Shown piece after piece: positions 1 to 9,597 of a stretch of DNA of 64,000 nt. A model generated the notes under the pieces. The model was not told the origin of the DNA. It ran no database searches and saw only the letters and a list, made by a program, of their open reading frames with translations. Within the stretch, counting starts at the first letter, position 1. The number at the start of each line of letters is the position of its first letter. Source of the DNA: an uncultured Erysipelotrichaceae bacterium (GTDB lineage Bacteria; Bacillota_I; Bacilli_A; RFN20; CAG-826); contig CADCNT010000001.1 in the NCBI GenBank assembly GCA_902802905.1, positions 89,718 to 153,717 of the forward strand, written 5' to 3'. The position numbers were made by a program, and so were the translations under genes.

Positions 1-3000
1 TATGAAACTATCTATAACGGCAGAAAATCATCCAAAGTGATGAACACTGTTTCAATGTTAGTAAAGACTTTACCAATCTATATCAAATATGCAGAAGAAG
101 ATTTAGTTCTTAACAAAGTTAAAGAGATGCAAGAGTTGCTCTCTAGCTCTGAAGAATATGACTTGTATTCTTTCGGAGACATCGCTAACGACTATAACTT
201 AAAAGCCAATATCATCTTTGCTTATCAAGGTGACAACTTTAACTTTGATGAGATTGGTGGATATCCTGTCACTCCGATCCTTATGGAAAGTGAGACTCCT
301 AAGAGTGATTTTGGTTTAGATATCTTCTTAGAAAACGGTGTCTATAGAGCCCATTATGAATGGGATGAAGCTATTTATAATGATGAGACAATCGCTTCAT
401 TCAATCGTTTGTTTGAACTTGTCTTAAATGAACTTTTAAGCAAACAAAATATCAAAGATATTAATTGCTTGCCAAGGACTGATGAAGATTTATATGTGAA
501 ATTTAACAACACTAAAGTTGAAATTCCAAACGTTACAGTTAATCAACTTTTAGAAGCTCATGCAGAGTCTAAAGCAAATAAAGTAGCGGTCATCGCTAAA
601 AACGGCAAACTTACTTATAAAGAGTTAAATGAATCCGCAAACAAGGTGGCTCATAAACTCCTTGATAGTGGAGTAAAACTCGCTGAATGTGTGGTCATGC
701 TTATGCCTAGAATAAAAGAAGCATATGTAGTTAGACAAGGTATTGTAAAATCTGGAGCAGCTTTTGTTCCTGTTGATCCTAAATATCCTGATGACCGTGT
801 GAGCTATATTATCACTGATTCTGGCAGCAAATATTTGATTTCCACTAAAGAAATCATTGCTCAAAAAGCGGATTTGATTAAATCAACTAAAGTTAAAGCA
901 TTTGCGATTGAAGATATTTTAGAATCTAACAAAGTGAATAATCCTAATGTGAAGATTCCTCAATCATCCATGGCCTATGTGATTTATACTTCTGGCTCTA
1001 CCGGAAGACCAAAAGGCGTGATGATTGCCCATAGAAACTTACTTAACTATGTGGTTGATGACACTAATTTAGCGACCTCAGCTTATCGTGATATTGGAGT
1101 TGATTGCGTTAGCTGTTCATTTGCGTCATTATCATTTGATGCTTCTTTACAAGAAGAGTTTGTTCCTTTAACACATGGTTACACCGCAGTGATTGCTAGC
1201 GAAGAAGAGATTGAAAATCCATTACTTCTAGCTAAGACCTTAAAAGAAAACAATGTTAAATACATGTTCATGACTCCATCATTTGTATCTAACTTGTTAG
1301 ATATTGATGTCTTCGTGGACGCTCTTAAGGGATTTAAATATTTAGACATGGGTGCTGAAGCAGTACCAATGGAACTTTGTAATCGCTTAAGAAGTTTAGG
1401 CGTAAACGCTAATATCTTAAATGGCTATGGTCCAACTGAAACAACAATTACTGCTACCTATTGTTTAGTAAAAGATAAATACATGACTATCGGTACTCCA
1501 GTAGCAAACACCAAAGCATACATCCTCGATAAAGCAGGACACATCTTACCAATTAATACGATTGGTGATTTAACTCTTGCTGGTGAATCCGTTGGTTTAG
1601 GCTATCTTGGTATGCCAGATAAAACTAAAGAAGCCTTTATTGAAGTAAAAGGTGAAAAAGCATATCGCAGTGGTGATATGGCAAGAATTAACTCTGAAGG
1701 CAAGATTGAATTCTTTGGTCGACTTGATAACCAAGTAAAACTTAGAGGTTTAAGAGTTGAACTCGATGAAATTGAAAGAGTCTTAAATTCTTATCCAAGT
1801 GTCACAAGAAGTATTATCTTAGTGAAGACAAACGCGACGGAGGGCGACTATTTAGCTGCTTACTTTACCGCTAGCACTAATGTTGACAAGGATGATTTAT
1901 TAGCACATATGGCAAAATATCTCACCCCATACATGGTGCCAAAAGTGGTGATGCAATTAGATAAGTTCCCACTTACACCAAACGGTAAGATTGATAAAAA
2001 ATCACTTCCTGAAATCGAAGTGAAAGTGGAACAAAAAGAAATCAAAGCCGCTTCTAACGAACTAGAAGAAAAACTCCTTGGCTTATTTAAGAAAGCTCTT
2101 GGAAAAGAAAACGTCGGAGTGGATGACGACTTCTTTGAATTAGGCGGAACATCCTTAAGTGTTTCTAAAGTGGCAATGTTAGCACTTAACATGGGCTTAC
2201 CTATCGCTTATGGCGATGTCTTTGAATATTCCACTGTTTTAGAATTAGAAGCTCATATTAATTCATTGAATAAAGATAATTCACCGGTTGTTGAAGAAAA
2301 GAAACAACAAGCAGAAATTACTAGCCTTGCTCATAACGTAGTGGAAGAAGTTAATGATGTAAAAATTGACTTTGAAACTAAGAGAGTGCTTTTAACTGGT
2401 TCTACTGGATTCTTAGGAATTCACATTCTTAAAGAATTATTAGACCAAAAAGTTGAAGTGATTGCTCTTATTAGAGGTGGCAAACTTGATCCAAAACAAA
2501 GATTATTAGGCTTATTAACTTATTACTTTGATTCACCTCTTATCGATGAAGTGGATAAATATGTCACCATCGTGGACGGTGATGTCACTGATGAGACACT
2601 ATATGACAAGTTAAAAGATCATGATTTCAATTTAATCATTAACTCGGCAGCGATTGTTAAGCATTTCGCTAACGACGACATTATTGAAACAGTTAATGTT
2701 GGTGGCTTGAAGAATTTAATTGAAATCGCCAAGAAGAAATCGTCTCGATTAATTCAAATCTCGACCCTGTCTGTTGCTGGAGAAAACATTGATAATAGGT
2801 TCCCTGCATCCTTTAGGATGAAAGAAGATATGTTAGACTTTGGTCAAGATGTATCTAATAAGTATGTCCATTCTAAATTTGATGCTGAAAAAGCATTATT
2901 AGAAGCGGTAAAGAATGATGGATTGGACGGCAAAGTCATCCGTGTTGGCAACTTGATGAGTAGACAAAGCGATGGAGAATTCCAAGCCAACTCCATCACC

Positions 3001-3483
3001 AATGGCTTTATGCGTGACTTAAAAGGCTATGTTACTTTACATAAATTCCCAGTGAATTCAATGGATGTGGAGGTTGATTTCTCACCAATCGATGAAGTTG
3101 CAAAAACCATACTTTTACTTGCAAAAACTCCACGCAAGTTCACTGTTTTCCATTCTGCTAACTCTCACATGGTGCAGATGGGAGATATCGTTTATGTGTT
3201 AAATGAACTCGGATTTGATATTGAAGTAGTAAGCGATGACGACTTCCTTAAATCAATGAAAGAAATGATGATGGATGACTCTAAGAGCATGCTTGTATCT
3301 TCACTTATTTCTTATTCATCTAGTGATATGCATACTCACTCATTTATTCTTTCTGATAATGAGTTCTCTAATAAGAGTCTGTATCATTTAGGATACAAAT
3401 GGCCAATTACTGACTATAATTATCTAAAGAACGCAATTGATTCCCTTGCAACACTCGACTTCTTTAACAGGACTGATGTATGA
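1..3483 (+). CDS. Non-ribosomal peptide synthetase, C-terminal part (C-A-T-reductase), 5' end outside window
   Basis: The frame is open from base 1, so the gene starts upstream. Residues are counted from base 1. About 1-150 look like the second half of a condensation domain. An adenylation domain follows (core A3 YTSGSTGRPKG near 329, NGYGPTE, YRSGD, and the A10 lysine in NGKIDKK). A carrier domain has GGTSL, with the phosphopantetheine serine near 718. A terminal NAD(P)-dependent reductase has GSTGFLG near 800 and a Tyr-x3-Lys pair near 955-959. Such a reductase releases the peptidyl thioester as an aldehyde or alcohol; related gut Bacillota enzymes make dipeptide aldehydes that cyclise to pyrazinones. 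The adenylation substrate was not predicted. The stop overlaps the next start (ATGA), so export and regulatory genes are co-transcribed. Confidence 0.93.
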   Translation, partial: YETIYNGRKSSKVMNTVSMLVKTLPIYIKYAEEDLVLNKVKEMQELLSSSEEYDLYSFGDIANDYNLKANIIFAYQGDNFNFDEIGGYPVTPILMESETPKSDFGLDIFLENGVYRAHYEWDEAIYNDETIASFNRLFELVLNELLSKQNIKDINCLPRTDEDLYVKFNNTKVEIPNVTVNQLLEAHAESKANKVAVIAKNGKLTYKELNESANKVAHKLLDSGVKLAECVVMLMPRIKEAYVVRQGIVKSGAAFVPVDPKYPDDRVSYIITDSGSKYLISTKEIIAQKADLIKSTKVKAFAIEDILESNKVNNPNVKIPQSSMAYVIYTSGSTGRPKGVMIAHRNLLNYVVDDTNLATSAYRDIGVDCVSCSFASLSFDASLQEEFVPLTHGYTAVIASEEEIENPLLLAKTLKENNVKYMFMTPSFVSNLLDIDVFVDALKGFKYLDMGAEAVPMELCNRLRSLGVNANILNGYGPTETTITATYCLVKDKYMTIGTPVANTKAYILDKAGHILPINTIGDLTLAGESVGLGYLGMPDKTKEAFIEVKGEKAYRSGDMARINSEGKIEFFGRLDNQVKLRGLRVELDEIERVLNSYPSVTRSIILVKTNATEGDYLAAYFTASTNVDKDDLLAHMAKYLTPYMVPKVVMQLDKFPLTPNGKIDKKSLPEIEVKVEQKEIKAASNELEEKLLGLFKKALGKENVGVDDDFFELGGTSLSVSKVAMLALNMGLPIAYGDVFEYSTVLELEAHINSLNKDNSPVVEEKKQQAEITSLAHNVVEEVNDVKIDFETKRVLLTGSTGFLGIHILKELLDQKVEVIALIRGGKLDPKQRLLGLLTYYFDSPLIDEVDKYVTIVDGDVTDETLYDKLKDHDFNLIINSAAIVKHFANDDIIETVNVGGLKNLIEIAKKKSSRLIQISTLSVAGENIDNRFPASFRMKEDMLDFGQDVSNKYVHSKFDAEKALLEAVKNDGLDGKVIRVGNLMSRQSDGEFQANSITNGFMRDLKGYVTLHKFPVNSMDVEVDFSPIDEVAKTILLLAKTPRKFTVFHSANSHMVQMGDIVYVLNELGFDIEVVSDDDFLKSMKEMMMDDSKSMLVSSLISYSSSDMHTHSFILSDNEFSNKSLYHLGYKWPITDYNYLKNAIDSLATLDFFNRTDV

Positions 3484-5240
3484 CATTAGAGAGAAATTCT
3501 AAGTTGATTAATAAAAAGTTCATTCAATATTTGATTCCTTCAATTTTGATGATTTTTGCTATGCAATTTGGTTCTCTTATTGATGGTATTTTAGTTGGAA
3601 ACATGATTGGTAATGACGCTCTTAGTGCGACAGCCTTGGTTGTGCCAATACTCTATGTTATTCAATTACCAGGATTTGCTTTAGGCATTGGTGGATCAAT
3701 TGTGATAGCTAATTTTCTAGGAAAAAGAGATTTAGTAAGCGCTAAAAAAGCATTTTCTATTTCTTTAATTATCGGAACAGGCATCTCACTATTATTTACA
3801 ATAATCGCTTTTCCAGTATCAAAACCTTTAGCAAGCTTATTCTCAATTGATTTGCTTGATTATTCGTATCAATACATTCTTGGCTATTTATTGACCGATC
3901 CATTTATTGCTTTAGCATTAATGCTTGGTTCATTTATGGCTGTCGATAATAATCCTAGATTATCTTCAGCGCTATTTATAGTTTCTAATATCGCAAAAGT
4001 CGGGCTAGAAGTATTATTCATTTACACCTTTAAATCTTGGGCAACTTTTGGTGCTGCTATTAGTACTGGGGTTGGTTATTTAGTTGGCTTATTAACTGTC
4101 ATTCTTTATGTTAGAAGTAGTAAACGAAATTTAACCTTTTCATTTAATATAAAAGGTAGTGGTTTTAAAGGGATCGTTAGATCTAGCAGCACAACAGCAT
4201 TAAACATGGCGCTTACCGCTATTCAAAGCATTATCGTTAATATTTTTATTGGTCGATTAATTACCGAACCTATAGAGTTAATTACCTTTGGTCTTGTTGC
4301 CAATATGGTGTTCCTATTTGATTTAGCGTGTGGAGGAATTATAAATATTATTCCAACGATTTGCGGTATATTTTACGGCGAAAAAGACTTTTATTCTTTA
4401 AAAAAGCTTACAAGAAAAATCTTCTTTATTAATGTTGGAGTAACCGCAGTTTTGACTGCTATTATTGCTGTATTCCCAAATTTCTACTCTTTGATTTTTG
4501 GCTATCCAAATCCAACTAATCCAGATTATACTTTTAGAATTCTTAGACTATATTTGATTTCGTTTATTCCTTATGAAATAAGCAAATTCTCCATGGAATA
4601 TTATCCTTCAATCGAAAAGAATTTGCCTTCTTTGGTCACTGTGTTATTACGTGAGTTAATTATTGTTTTACCTGTGACATTAGGATTATTATTCACTATG
4701 GGACTTGAAGGATATGTATTAGCCTGTGCTATTACAGAAATTACCACAGTCATTATTACTTATGCGTTTATTTTGATTTATGAAAAGGTGAAGAAAAAGA
4801 ATTGTCATGGCATTTTCATGTTTGAAAAAGAAGACTATAAAACTTTTGATGTTTCTATAACTAATGAATTAGATAATGCTTCAATCATTTCAGAACAATT
4901 ATCAAAGTTTGCTTTAGAAAATGGTGTTCCTAACCGTGAAAGTCAGATTGTGGGTCTTGCTTGTGAAGAGATGGTGGACAACATTGTCGAATTTGGTTAT
5001 AAGAAAGAAAAACGTAATTATATCGATGTTTCTCTTAAAATCAATAATGATTTGTTATTATTAAGGGTAAGAGATGACGGAGTGCCTTTTGATCCTACTA
5101 AATCTCAAAAGGAAGAAAATGAAGAATACTCAACTAACGGCATTGAGTTAATTAGTAAAATGGTTACTAAGATGTCATATATGCGTGTTTTGAGTTTAAA
5201 TAATACAGTTTTTGAAATCAGTTTAGGAGGAAATAATTGA
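3480..5240 (+). CDS. MATE-family transporter fused to RsbW/SpoIIAB-like kinase domain
   Basis: Residues 1 to about 435 form a polytopic membrane protein of the MATE/MOP flippase type. It starts with a short cytoplasmic tail and an IPSILMIFAMQFGSLIDGIL helix typical of MATE proteins. Residues of about 445-586 form a GHKL ATPase domain like the anti-sigma kinases RsbW/SpoIIAB: the N-box is EEMVDNIVEF, and DDGVPFDP and STNGIELI are the ATP-lid motifs. It overlaps the synthetase gene by four bases and the STAS gene by one, so the three are translationally coupled. The inferred role is export of the peptide product, with transport or signalling gated by a partner switch made with the two downstream genes. 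The fusion may instead signal in its own right. Confidence 0.88.
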   Translation: MTLERNSKLINKKFIQYLIPSILMIFAMQFGSLIDGILVGNMIGNDALSATALVVPILYVIQLPGFALGIGGSIVIANFLGKRDLVSAKKAFSISLIIGTGISLLFTIIAFPVSKPLASLFSIDLLDYSYQYILGYLLTDPFIALALMLGSFMAVDNNPRLSSALFIVSNIAKVGLEVLFIYTFKSWATFGAAISTGVGYLVGLLTVILYVRSSKRNLTFSFNIKGSGFKGIVRSSSTTALNMALTAIQSIIVNIFIGRLITEPIELITFGLVANMVFLFDLACGGIINIIPTICGIFYGEKDFYSLKKLTRKIFFINVGVTAVLTAIIAVFPNFYSLIFGYPNPTNPDYTFRILRLYLISFIPYEISKFSMEYYPSIEKNLPSLVTVLLRELIIVLPVTLGLLFTMGLEGYVLACAITEITTVIITYAFILIYEKVKKKNCHGIFMFEKEDYKTFDVSITNELDNASIISEQLSKFALENGVPNRESQIVGLACEEMVDNIVEFGYKKEKRNYIDVSLKINNDLLLLRVRDDGVPFDPTKSQKEENEEYSTNGIELISKMVTKMSYMRVLSLNNTVFEISLGGNN

Positions 5241-5536
5241 TGGAAATTAGTATTAAACATGATGGAGCGTTAATTTTTGCGCTCAGCGGAAGATTAGACA
5301 CAATTACTTCTCAACAACTTCTTCAAGCATTTGCTAAAGAAAAAGTGGAAGAAGAACTTTTAATTGTCGACATGAAAGATCTTGAATACATCTCTTCTGC
5401 CGGCTTAAGAGCTCTTTTAGCAATGAAAAAAGAGTTAGCGAGCAAAAACAAAGAACTCGAAGTTCATAATTTGAACGATATTTGTAAAGAAGTATTTAGA
5501 GTGACAGGAATGGGGAACATTCTTACTGTCAAATAA
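5240..5536 (+). CDS. STAS-domain anti-sigma factor antagonist (RsbV/SpoIIAA-like)
   Basis: A single STAS domain of 98 residues. The phosphorylatable serine lies in YISSAGLRALL, as in RsbV and SpoIIAA. The ATG at 5240 is chosen over an in-frame TTG three bases earlier because AGGAGG at 5225-5230 is well spaced from it; it overlaps the upstream TGA by one base. By family, it should be phosphorylated by the RsbW-like domain of the upstream transporter fusion and dephosphorylated by the downstream phosphatase. No sigma-B-type sigma factor gene is visible, so the switch may act on the transporter itself. Confidence 0.9.
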   Translation: MEISIKHDGALIFALSGRLDTITSQQLLQAFAKEKVEEELLIVDMKDLEYISSAGLRALLAMKKELASKNKELEVHNLNDICKEVFRVTGMGNILTVK

Positions 5537-5544
5537 TTAAATTT

Positions 5545-7710
5545 ATGAAACGTCGTTTCCCAATTTTATTAAAGGTAATTCTGTTAGGCATCGGTGTGTC
5601 TATTTTAACTTCGGGCACCGCTGTCACAGTTTCGTATTTCAACCAAGTAAATAGAGGGGAACAAAATTTAATTGATTCTATTGATAATACTTTGGAAGCT
5701 GCCAATGATGTATTTTCGGACTTGGATGGACAAAATACATTGCTTTATGTCGAATATTTAAACGACATTAGAAATTATGTTCAAAACATTTTTATTAATG
5801 ATACTGATAAAAAGACAATTGATGATTTTAATACATTTGATGAATTTGCCGCCTATTACCAAACAAAATATCGTTGGATATATCCTCACGATCCAAGATT
5901 TGGATTATTAGAACCTGGTGAAGCTGAATTCAAATTAGCGTATTATACAATTCTTAATTTATTAGATAATTTCCAAATTTCATCTGGTTCTGTATCTGCG
6001 TTTTTATCTTATGAGGACGTAGATAAAACCTTAGTCTTTTTAGCAGATTCCCGCATGGATAATAGCGATCGAAAAGCAAATGATTATTTCCATGTTCCTG
6101 GATATTATTACCATATAAAGAGTTCGGATTATTTTGTGGATTCATCTCATAATAAGCATATGGGCTGCAGGCTAGATGGATATTTAACTAGATTCATTGA
6201 AATTCGTGAACCAGCATCCACTCCTGATGAACCACAAAGATTGATCGCTAATTTATACATTCAATACGATTTATCAAAAGTTCATAAACAGTCACTTGAT
6301 GTTCTTTATAAAGAGTTATTGATTATCGGTTTATCGGCATTGGCCCTTATTGCTATTTATACCGCGTTTTCATATTTGCTATTTGTGAAAAATATTAATA
6401 AGCTTTCAAAATCATCTAGTGAAATTAGACAAAGATTAGTTGATAAAAACATGAATGAAATCGTGGATATCCCTATTAAATCTAACGATGAGATGAGTGT
6501 ATTAAAAGATTCATTGATTGAGATGGAAAAAGCAATTATCAACTATGTTGATATTATTCATAAAGAAGCCCAAGAAAAAGAAAGAAATAATGCTGAACTT
6601 ATGGTGGCAAGTAAGATTCAGTTAGATTCTCTACCTCCAGAGAAACTAGAAGATAAAAACGCCTCCTTAAGAGCGTTTATTAAAACCGCTAAAGAAGTGG
6701 GTGGCGATTTCTATGATTACTTCTATCTTGATGACCACCGTTTAGCTGTGCTCATTTCTGATGTTTCCGGTAAAGGCATTCCTGCCTCATTATTCATGAT
6801 GAAAGGCAAGGAACTTATTAAATCCGCAGTGCAATCATATAAGTCGCTAGTGGAAGCCGTTAACGGAGTCAATAATATGCTTGTTAAGAATAATGAAGAA
6901 TTATTATTCATTACCTCCTTTGTTGCAATTATTGACTTTGAAAAAGGTGAAATTAAATATGTTAATGCTGGACATGAAAAACCTTATATTGTCTCTAAAG
7001 ACAAGGTGATAAAATTGGATGGCGAATCTAACATAATGTTAGGAGTTGAAGCCAACTATCAATTCAAACAAGAGTCACATAAATTTAATGAAGGTGATTA
7101 TCTCTTCTTATTTACGGACGGCTTAAATGAATCCATTAATGATAGTGAAGAAGAATTTGGCTATCAAAGAATTGAAGAATCACTAAAAGACACTGGTGAT
7201 AGCCATTTAGATGATGTGATTAATAAATTAATCAATAATCTTGATTCATTTACTGGTTGTAGAGAACAGTTCGATGATATTACTATGCTTGCAGTCAAAT
7301 GCAAAAAGAACGAATTGCATTTACGCTATGAGCAAAAAGATTACTCTATCATTAGTGATGCAACCGATAAGTTTAATGAATACTTCTCCTTTATTGCCGA
7401 CGATAAAAAAGCCTCTATCGGCATTATTATCGATGAAATAGTTAATAACTATGTATCTTATGAAGAAAGAGAAGATTTGGTTATTGAAGTCAACTTTAAA
7501 CTTGTTGATAACGATTTAGAAATTGTCTTTTCCTGTAACGGCAATGATTACGATCCTTTTAAAAACCATAAAGAAAAATTCCTTGAGACATTCCATTCGG
7601 AAATCGAACTTGGTGGTTTTGGCTTATCAATTGTTAAAGATTTATCTAAATCACATAAATATCACTATAAAGACGGACATTCATATATTGAAATTGTTGT
7701 TGCTTTATAA
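5545..7710 (+). CDS. Membrane sensor PP2C phosphatase (RsbU/SpoIIE-like) with C-terminal GHKL domain
   Basis: An N-terminal membrane helix (about residues 7-28) and a second near 255-280 flank an extracellular sensor region of roughly 220 residues. A HAMP-like linker follows, then a SpoIIE/PP2C phosphatase domain (about 355-590). Metal-binding motifs include GGDFYDY, SDVSGKGIPASLFM and FTDGLNE. The last 110 residues form another GHKL kinase-like domain ending in GGFGLSIVKDL. It lies 8 bases after the STAS gene and should be the phosphatase that resets it in response to an outside signal. Having phosphatase and kinase-like domains in one chain, as well as the kinase on the transporter, is unusual. 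Confidence 0.88.
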   Translation: MKRRFPILLKVILLGIGVSILTSGTAVTVSYFNQVNRGEQNLIDSIDNTLEAANDVFSDLDGQNTLLYVEYLNDIRNYVQNIFINDTDKKTIDDFNTFDEFAAYYQTKYRWIYPHDPRFGLLEPGEAEFKLAYYTILNLLDNFQISSGSVSAFLSYEDVDKTLVFLADSRMDNSDRKANDYFHVPGYYYHIKSSDYFVDSSHNKHMGCRLDGYLTRFIEIREPASTPDEPQRLIANLYIQYDLSKVHKQSLDVLYKELLIIGLSALALIAIYTAFSYLLFVKNINKLSKSSSEIRQRLVDKNMNEIVDIPIKSNDEMSVLKDSLIEMEKAIINYVDIIHKEAQEKERNNAELMVASKIQLDSLPPEKLEDKNASLRAFIKTAKEVGGDFYDYFYLDDHRLAVLISDVSGKGIPASLFMMKGKELIKSAVQSYKSLVEAVNGVNNMLVKNNEELLFITSFVAIIDFEKGEIKYVNAGHEKPYIVSKDKVIKLDGESNIMLGVEANYQFKQESHKFNEGDYLFLFTDGLNESINDSEEEFGYQRIEESLKDTGDSHLDDVINKLINNLDSFTGCREQFDDITMLAVKCKKNELHLRYEQKDYSIISDATDKFNEYFSFIADDKKASIGIIIDEIVNNYVSYEEREDLVIEVNFKLVDNDLEIVFSCNGNDYDPFKNHKEKFLETFHSEIELGGFGLSIVKDLSKSHKYHYKDGHSYIEIVVAL

Positions 7711-7846
7711 TTTAGATGGGTTATGTCACTGATAAGAATATGGTGATAGTTTTTACTTCACTAGTATAGTGCAATCGCTATGACATTACTACTTGATATT
7801 GCCACCTATTCCTTAGCCTCCGCTATTGAAAAGAAAAACAATTGTA

Positions 7847-9340
7847 TTAATTTTGTGAAGGCTCTAACTGATTCTCTTTTTTCTTTGTCAATAATTTGAA
7901 GATATAAAAACCAGATAGTAATAGTGTAATGATGGATCCAATAATGATAGCGATATTATAAGGAATAAAACGGCCCAACGCTAATTCTGGTTCTGCAAAT
8001 AAATATGTGGAGACAACCATAGTCATAAATATCGCAGGTAAAGCGGTAAATAATGAAAGATATTTATTCTTTTTAGTTTTAAACAAAAATCCTGTAGCGA
8101 CCCACAAACTAATTGCCGCTAACGTTTGATTAGACCACGCAAACCACCGCCATAAGATATTAAAATTATGCGGATTTAGGAAATTCCATAAACTGATGCC
8201 GATAACCGCGGCAAATAAAGGAATGGTTAACAAGATTCTTTTCTTCTTATTTTTAGGATCGATATGTAGCCATTCTCCAACGATCAATCGACAGCTCCTT
8301 AAAGCGGTATCTCCACTGGTAATCGGGCAAATAATAACACCTACAATTGCTAAAACCGTTCCGACTGGCCCTAATACTCCTTTTGCAATTTGATTAACAG
8401 AAGTGGAACTTCCTCCTAATTCCGCTAATATGCCCCAGCCATCAACAGTATTGACTCTAAAATATGCCATTGCCGCAGCGGCCCAGATTAAAGCAATAAC
8501 CCCTTCTGCCACCATTGCACCATAGAATATTTGTCTACCTTCTTTTTCACTTTTAATACATTTAGCAATCATTGGTGATTGTGTCGCATGGAAGCCGCTT
8601 ACCGCCCCACAAGCGACTGTTGTCATCATAAATGGCCACCATGGTAAAGAGCCATTCGCTTTAGAGAAGTCTTTTAAATTACCAATTAGTTCCAGCATTG
8701 GATAAGAATCGGATTTGACCATAACACCAACAATAATGGCGACAGCCATACCGATTAAAATGACACCGAACACAGGATAGATTTTACCGATGATTTTATC
8801 GATAGGAACAATAGTTGAAACAAAATAATAAACAAGAATAATAATCATCCAAATCCATGCTTTGATGTTGCCACTAGTTAATGATTCTAGAAGAGTGGAA
8901 GGAGAAACAACAAATACCGCTGTAACAAGTATTAATAAAACAATAGAGAAAATTCTCATAATTATTTCAATTACTTTGCCAGAGTATTTACCTGCTAGTC
9001 TAACGATCGATTCTCCATTGTTTCTTGAAGAAATCATACCAGAGAAATAGTCATGTACTGCTCCACCTAATATGCAACCTAAAACAATCCAAACAAAGAC
9101 TATTGGACCAAATAAAGCGCCGCTAATTGCACCAAATATTGGCCCTGTGCCGGCAATATTTAATAGTTCAATTAAAAAAGCTTTCCATTTAGGTAGTGGA
9201 GTAATATCGACCCCATCAGGATTAGCGATTGCTGGTGTTTTTCTATCATCGATAGCAAACACTTTTTCGCTGACTCGACTATAAATTAAATAACCACCAA
9301 TTAGTACTGCTAAAGCAATGAAAAATGAAATCATAGCCAT
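7847..9340 (-). CDS. cstA: Carbon starvation protein CstA family transporter
   Basis: A 497-residue membrane protein with many predicted helices and the CstA-type motifs AGTGPIFGAISGALFG and VHDYFSGMISSRN near the N-terminus. Family members move pyruvate or peptides into the cell during carbon limitation. It is shorter than the 701-residue E. coli CstA but matches the compact Bacillota form. It is a single gene, convergent with the phosphatase operon. A perfect 18-base palindrome lies 15 bases before the start over a possible -10, suggesting repressor control. A second ATG two codons in is an alternative start. Confidence 0.9.
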   Translation of the reverse strand: MAMISFFIALAVLIGGYLIYSRVSEKVFAIDDRKTPAIANPDGVDITPLPKWKAFLIELLNIAGTGPIFGAISGALFGPIVFVWIVLGCILGGAVHDYFSGMISSRNNGESIVRLAGKYSGKVIEIIMRIFSIVLLILVTAVFVVSPSTLLESLTSGNIKAWIWMIIILVYYFVSTIVPIDKIIGKIYPVFGVILIGMAVAIIVGVMVKSDSYPMLELIGNLKDFSKANGSLPWWPFMMTTVACGAVSGFHATQSPMIAKCIKSEKEGRQIFYGAMVAEGVIALIWAAAAMAYFRVNTVDGWGILAELGGSSTSVNQIAKGVLGPVGTVLAIVGVIICPITSGDTALRSCRLIVGEWLHIDPKNKKKRILLTIPLFAAVIGISLWNFLNPHNFNILWRWFAWSNQTLAAISLWVATGFLFKTKKNKYLSLFTALPAIFMTMVVSTYLFAEPELALGRFIPYNIAIIIGSIITLLLSGFYIFKLLTKKKENQLEPSQN

Positions 9341-9354
9341 ATATTAGCACTAAG

Positions 9355-9372
9355 TACTATTTTAAAATAGTA
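9355..9372. promoter_or_regulatory. 18-bp perfect palindrome, candidate operator of cstA
   Basis: TACTATTTTAAAATAGTA is perfectly self-complementary. On the minus strand it contains TAAAAT, a plausible -10 for cstA about 20 bases before the ATG. A protein bound here would block the promoter. The regulator is unknown. Confidence 0.5.
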
Positions 9373-9404
9373 AAAAACTAATTTAGTGAATATCTTTTGC
9401 TTTT

Positions 9405-9441
9405 AAACCTCGCGTCCGTCCAGATTTTTCGTGAGGTTTTT
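9405..9441 (+). terminator. Terminator-like hairpin in the cstA/9598 intergenic region
   Basis: A 10-bp stem, AAACCTCGCG paired with CGTGAGGTTT (one G-T pair), with a 15-base loop and a short T-run. No plus-strand gene ends nearby, so it would stop an unannotated short transcript or attenuate the downstream gene. Confidence 0.45.
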
Positions 9442-9597
9442 ATGCTGCTAGTTACTATTGGCTTGTTGATTCATTAACGTTGTTAAATATAACGATAGAT
9501 ATTTTATGGAGATCATTGCCGATTTTCATAATTTTTGTTTATAAGAACTAATATTTGATAAAATAAATACAAAGATTAAACTGAGGTAATTAATTGT

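Noticed and set aside
37..3483. GTG or ATG near base 37-40 as start of the synthetase
   Set aside because: The frame is open to base 1, and the first residues fall in the middle of a condensation domain, so the gene is cut by the window edge.
7711..7846. Possible gene or RNA between the phosphatase and cstA
   Set aside because: No open frame with a ribosome site, no strong hairpin and no T-run were found.
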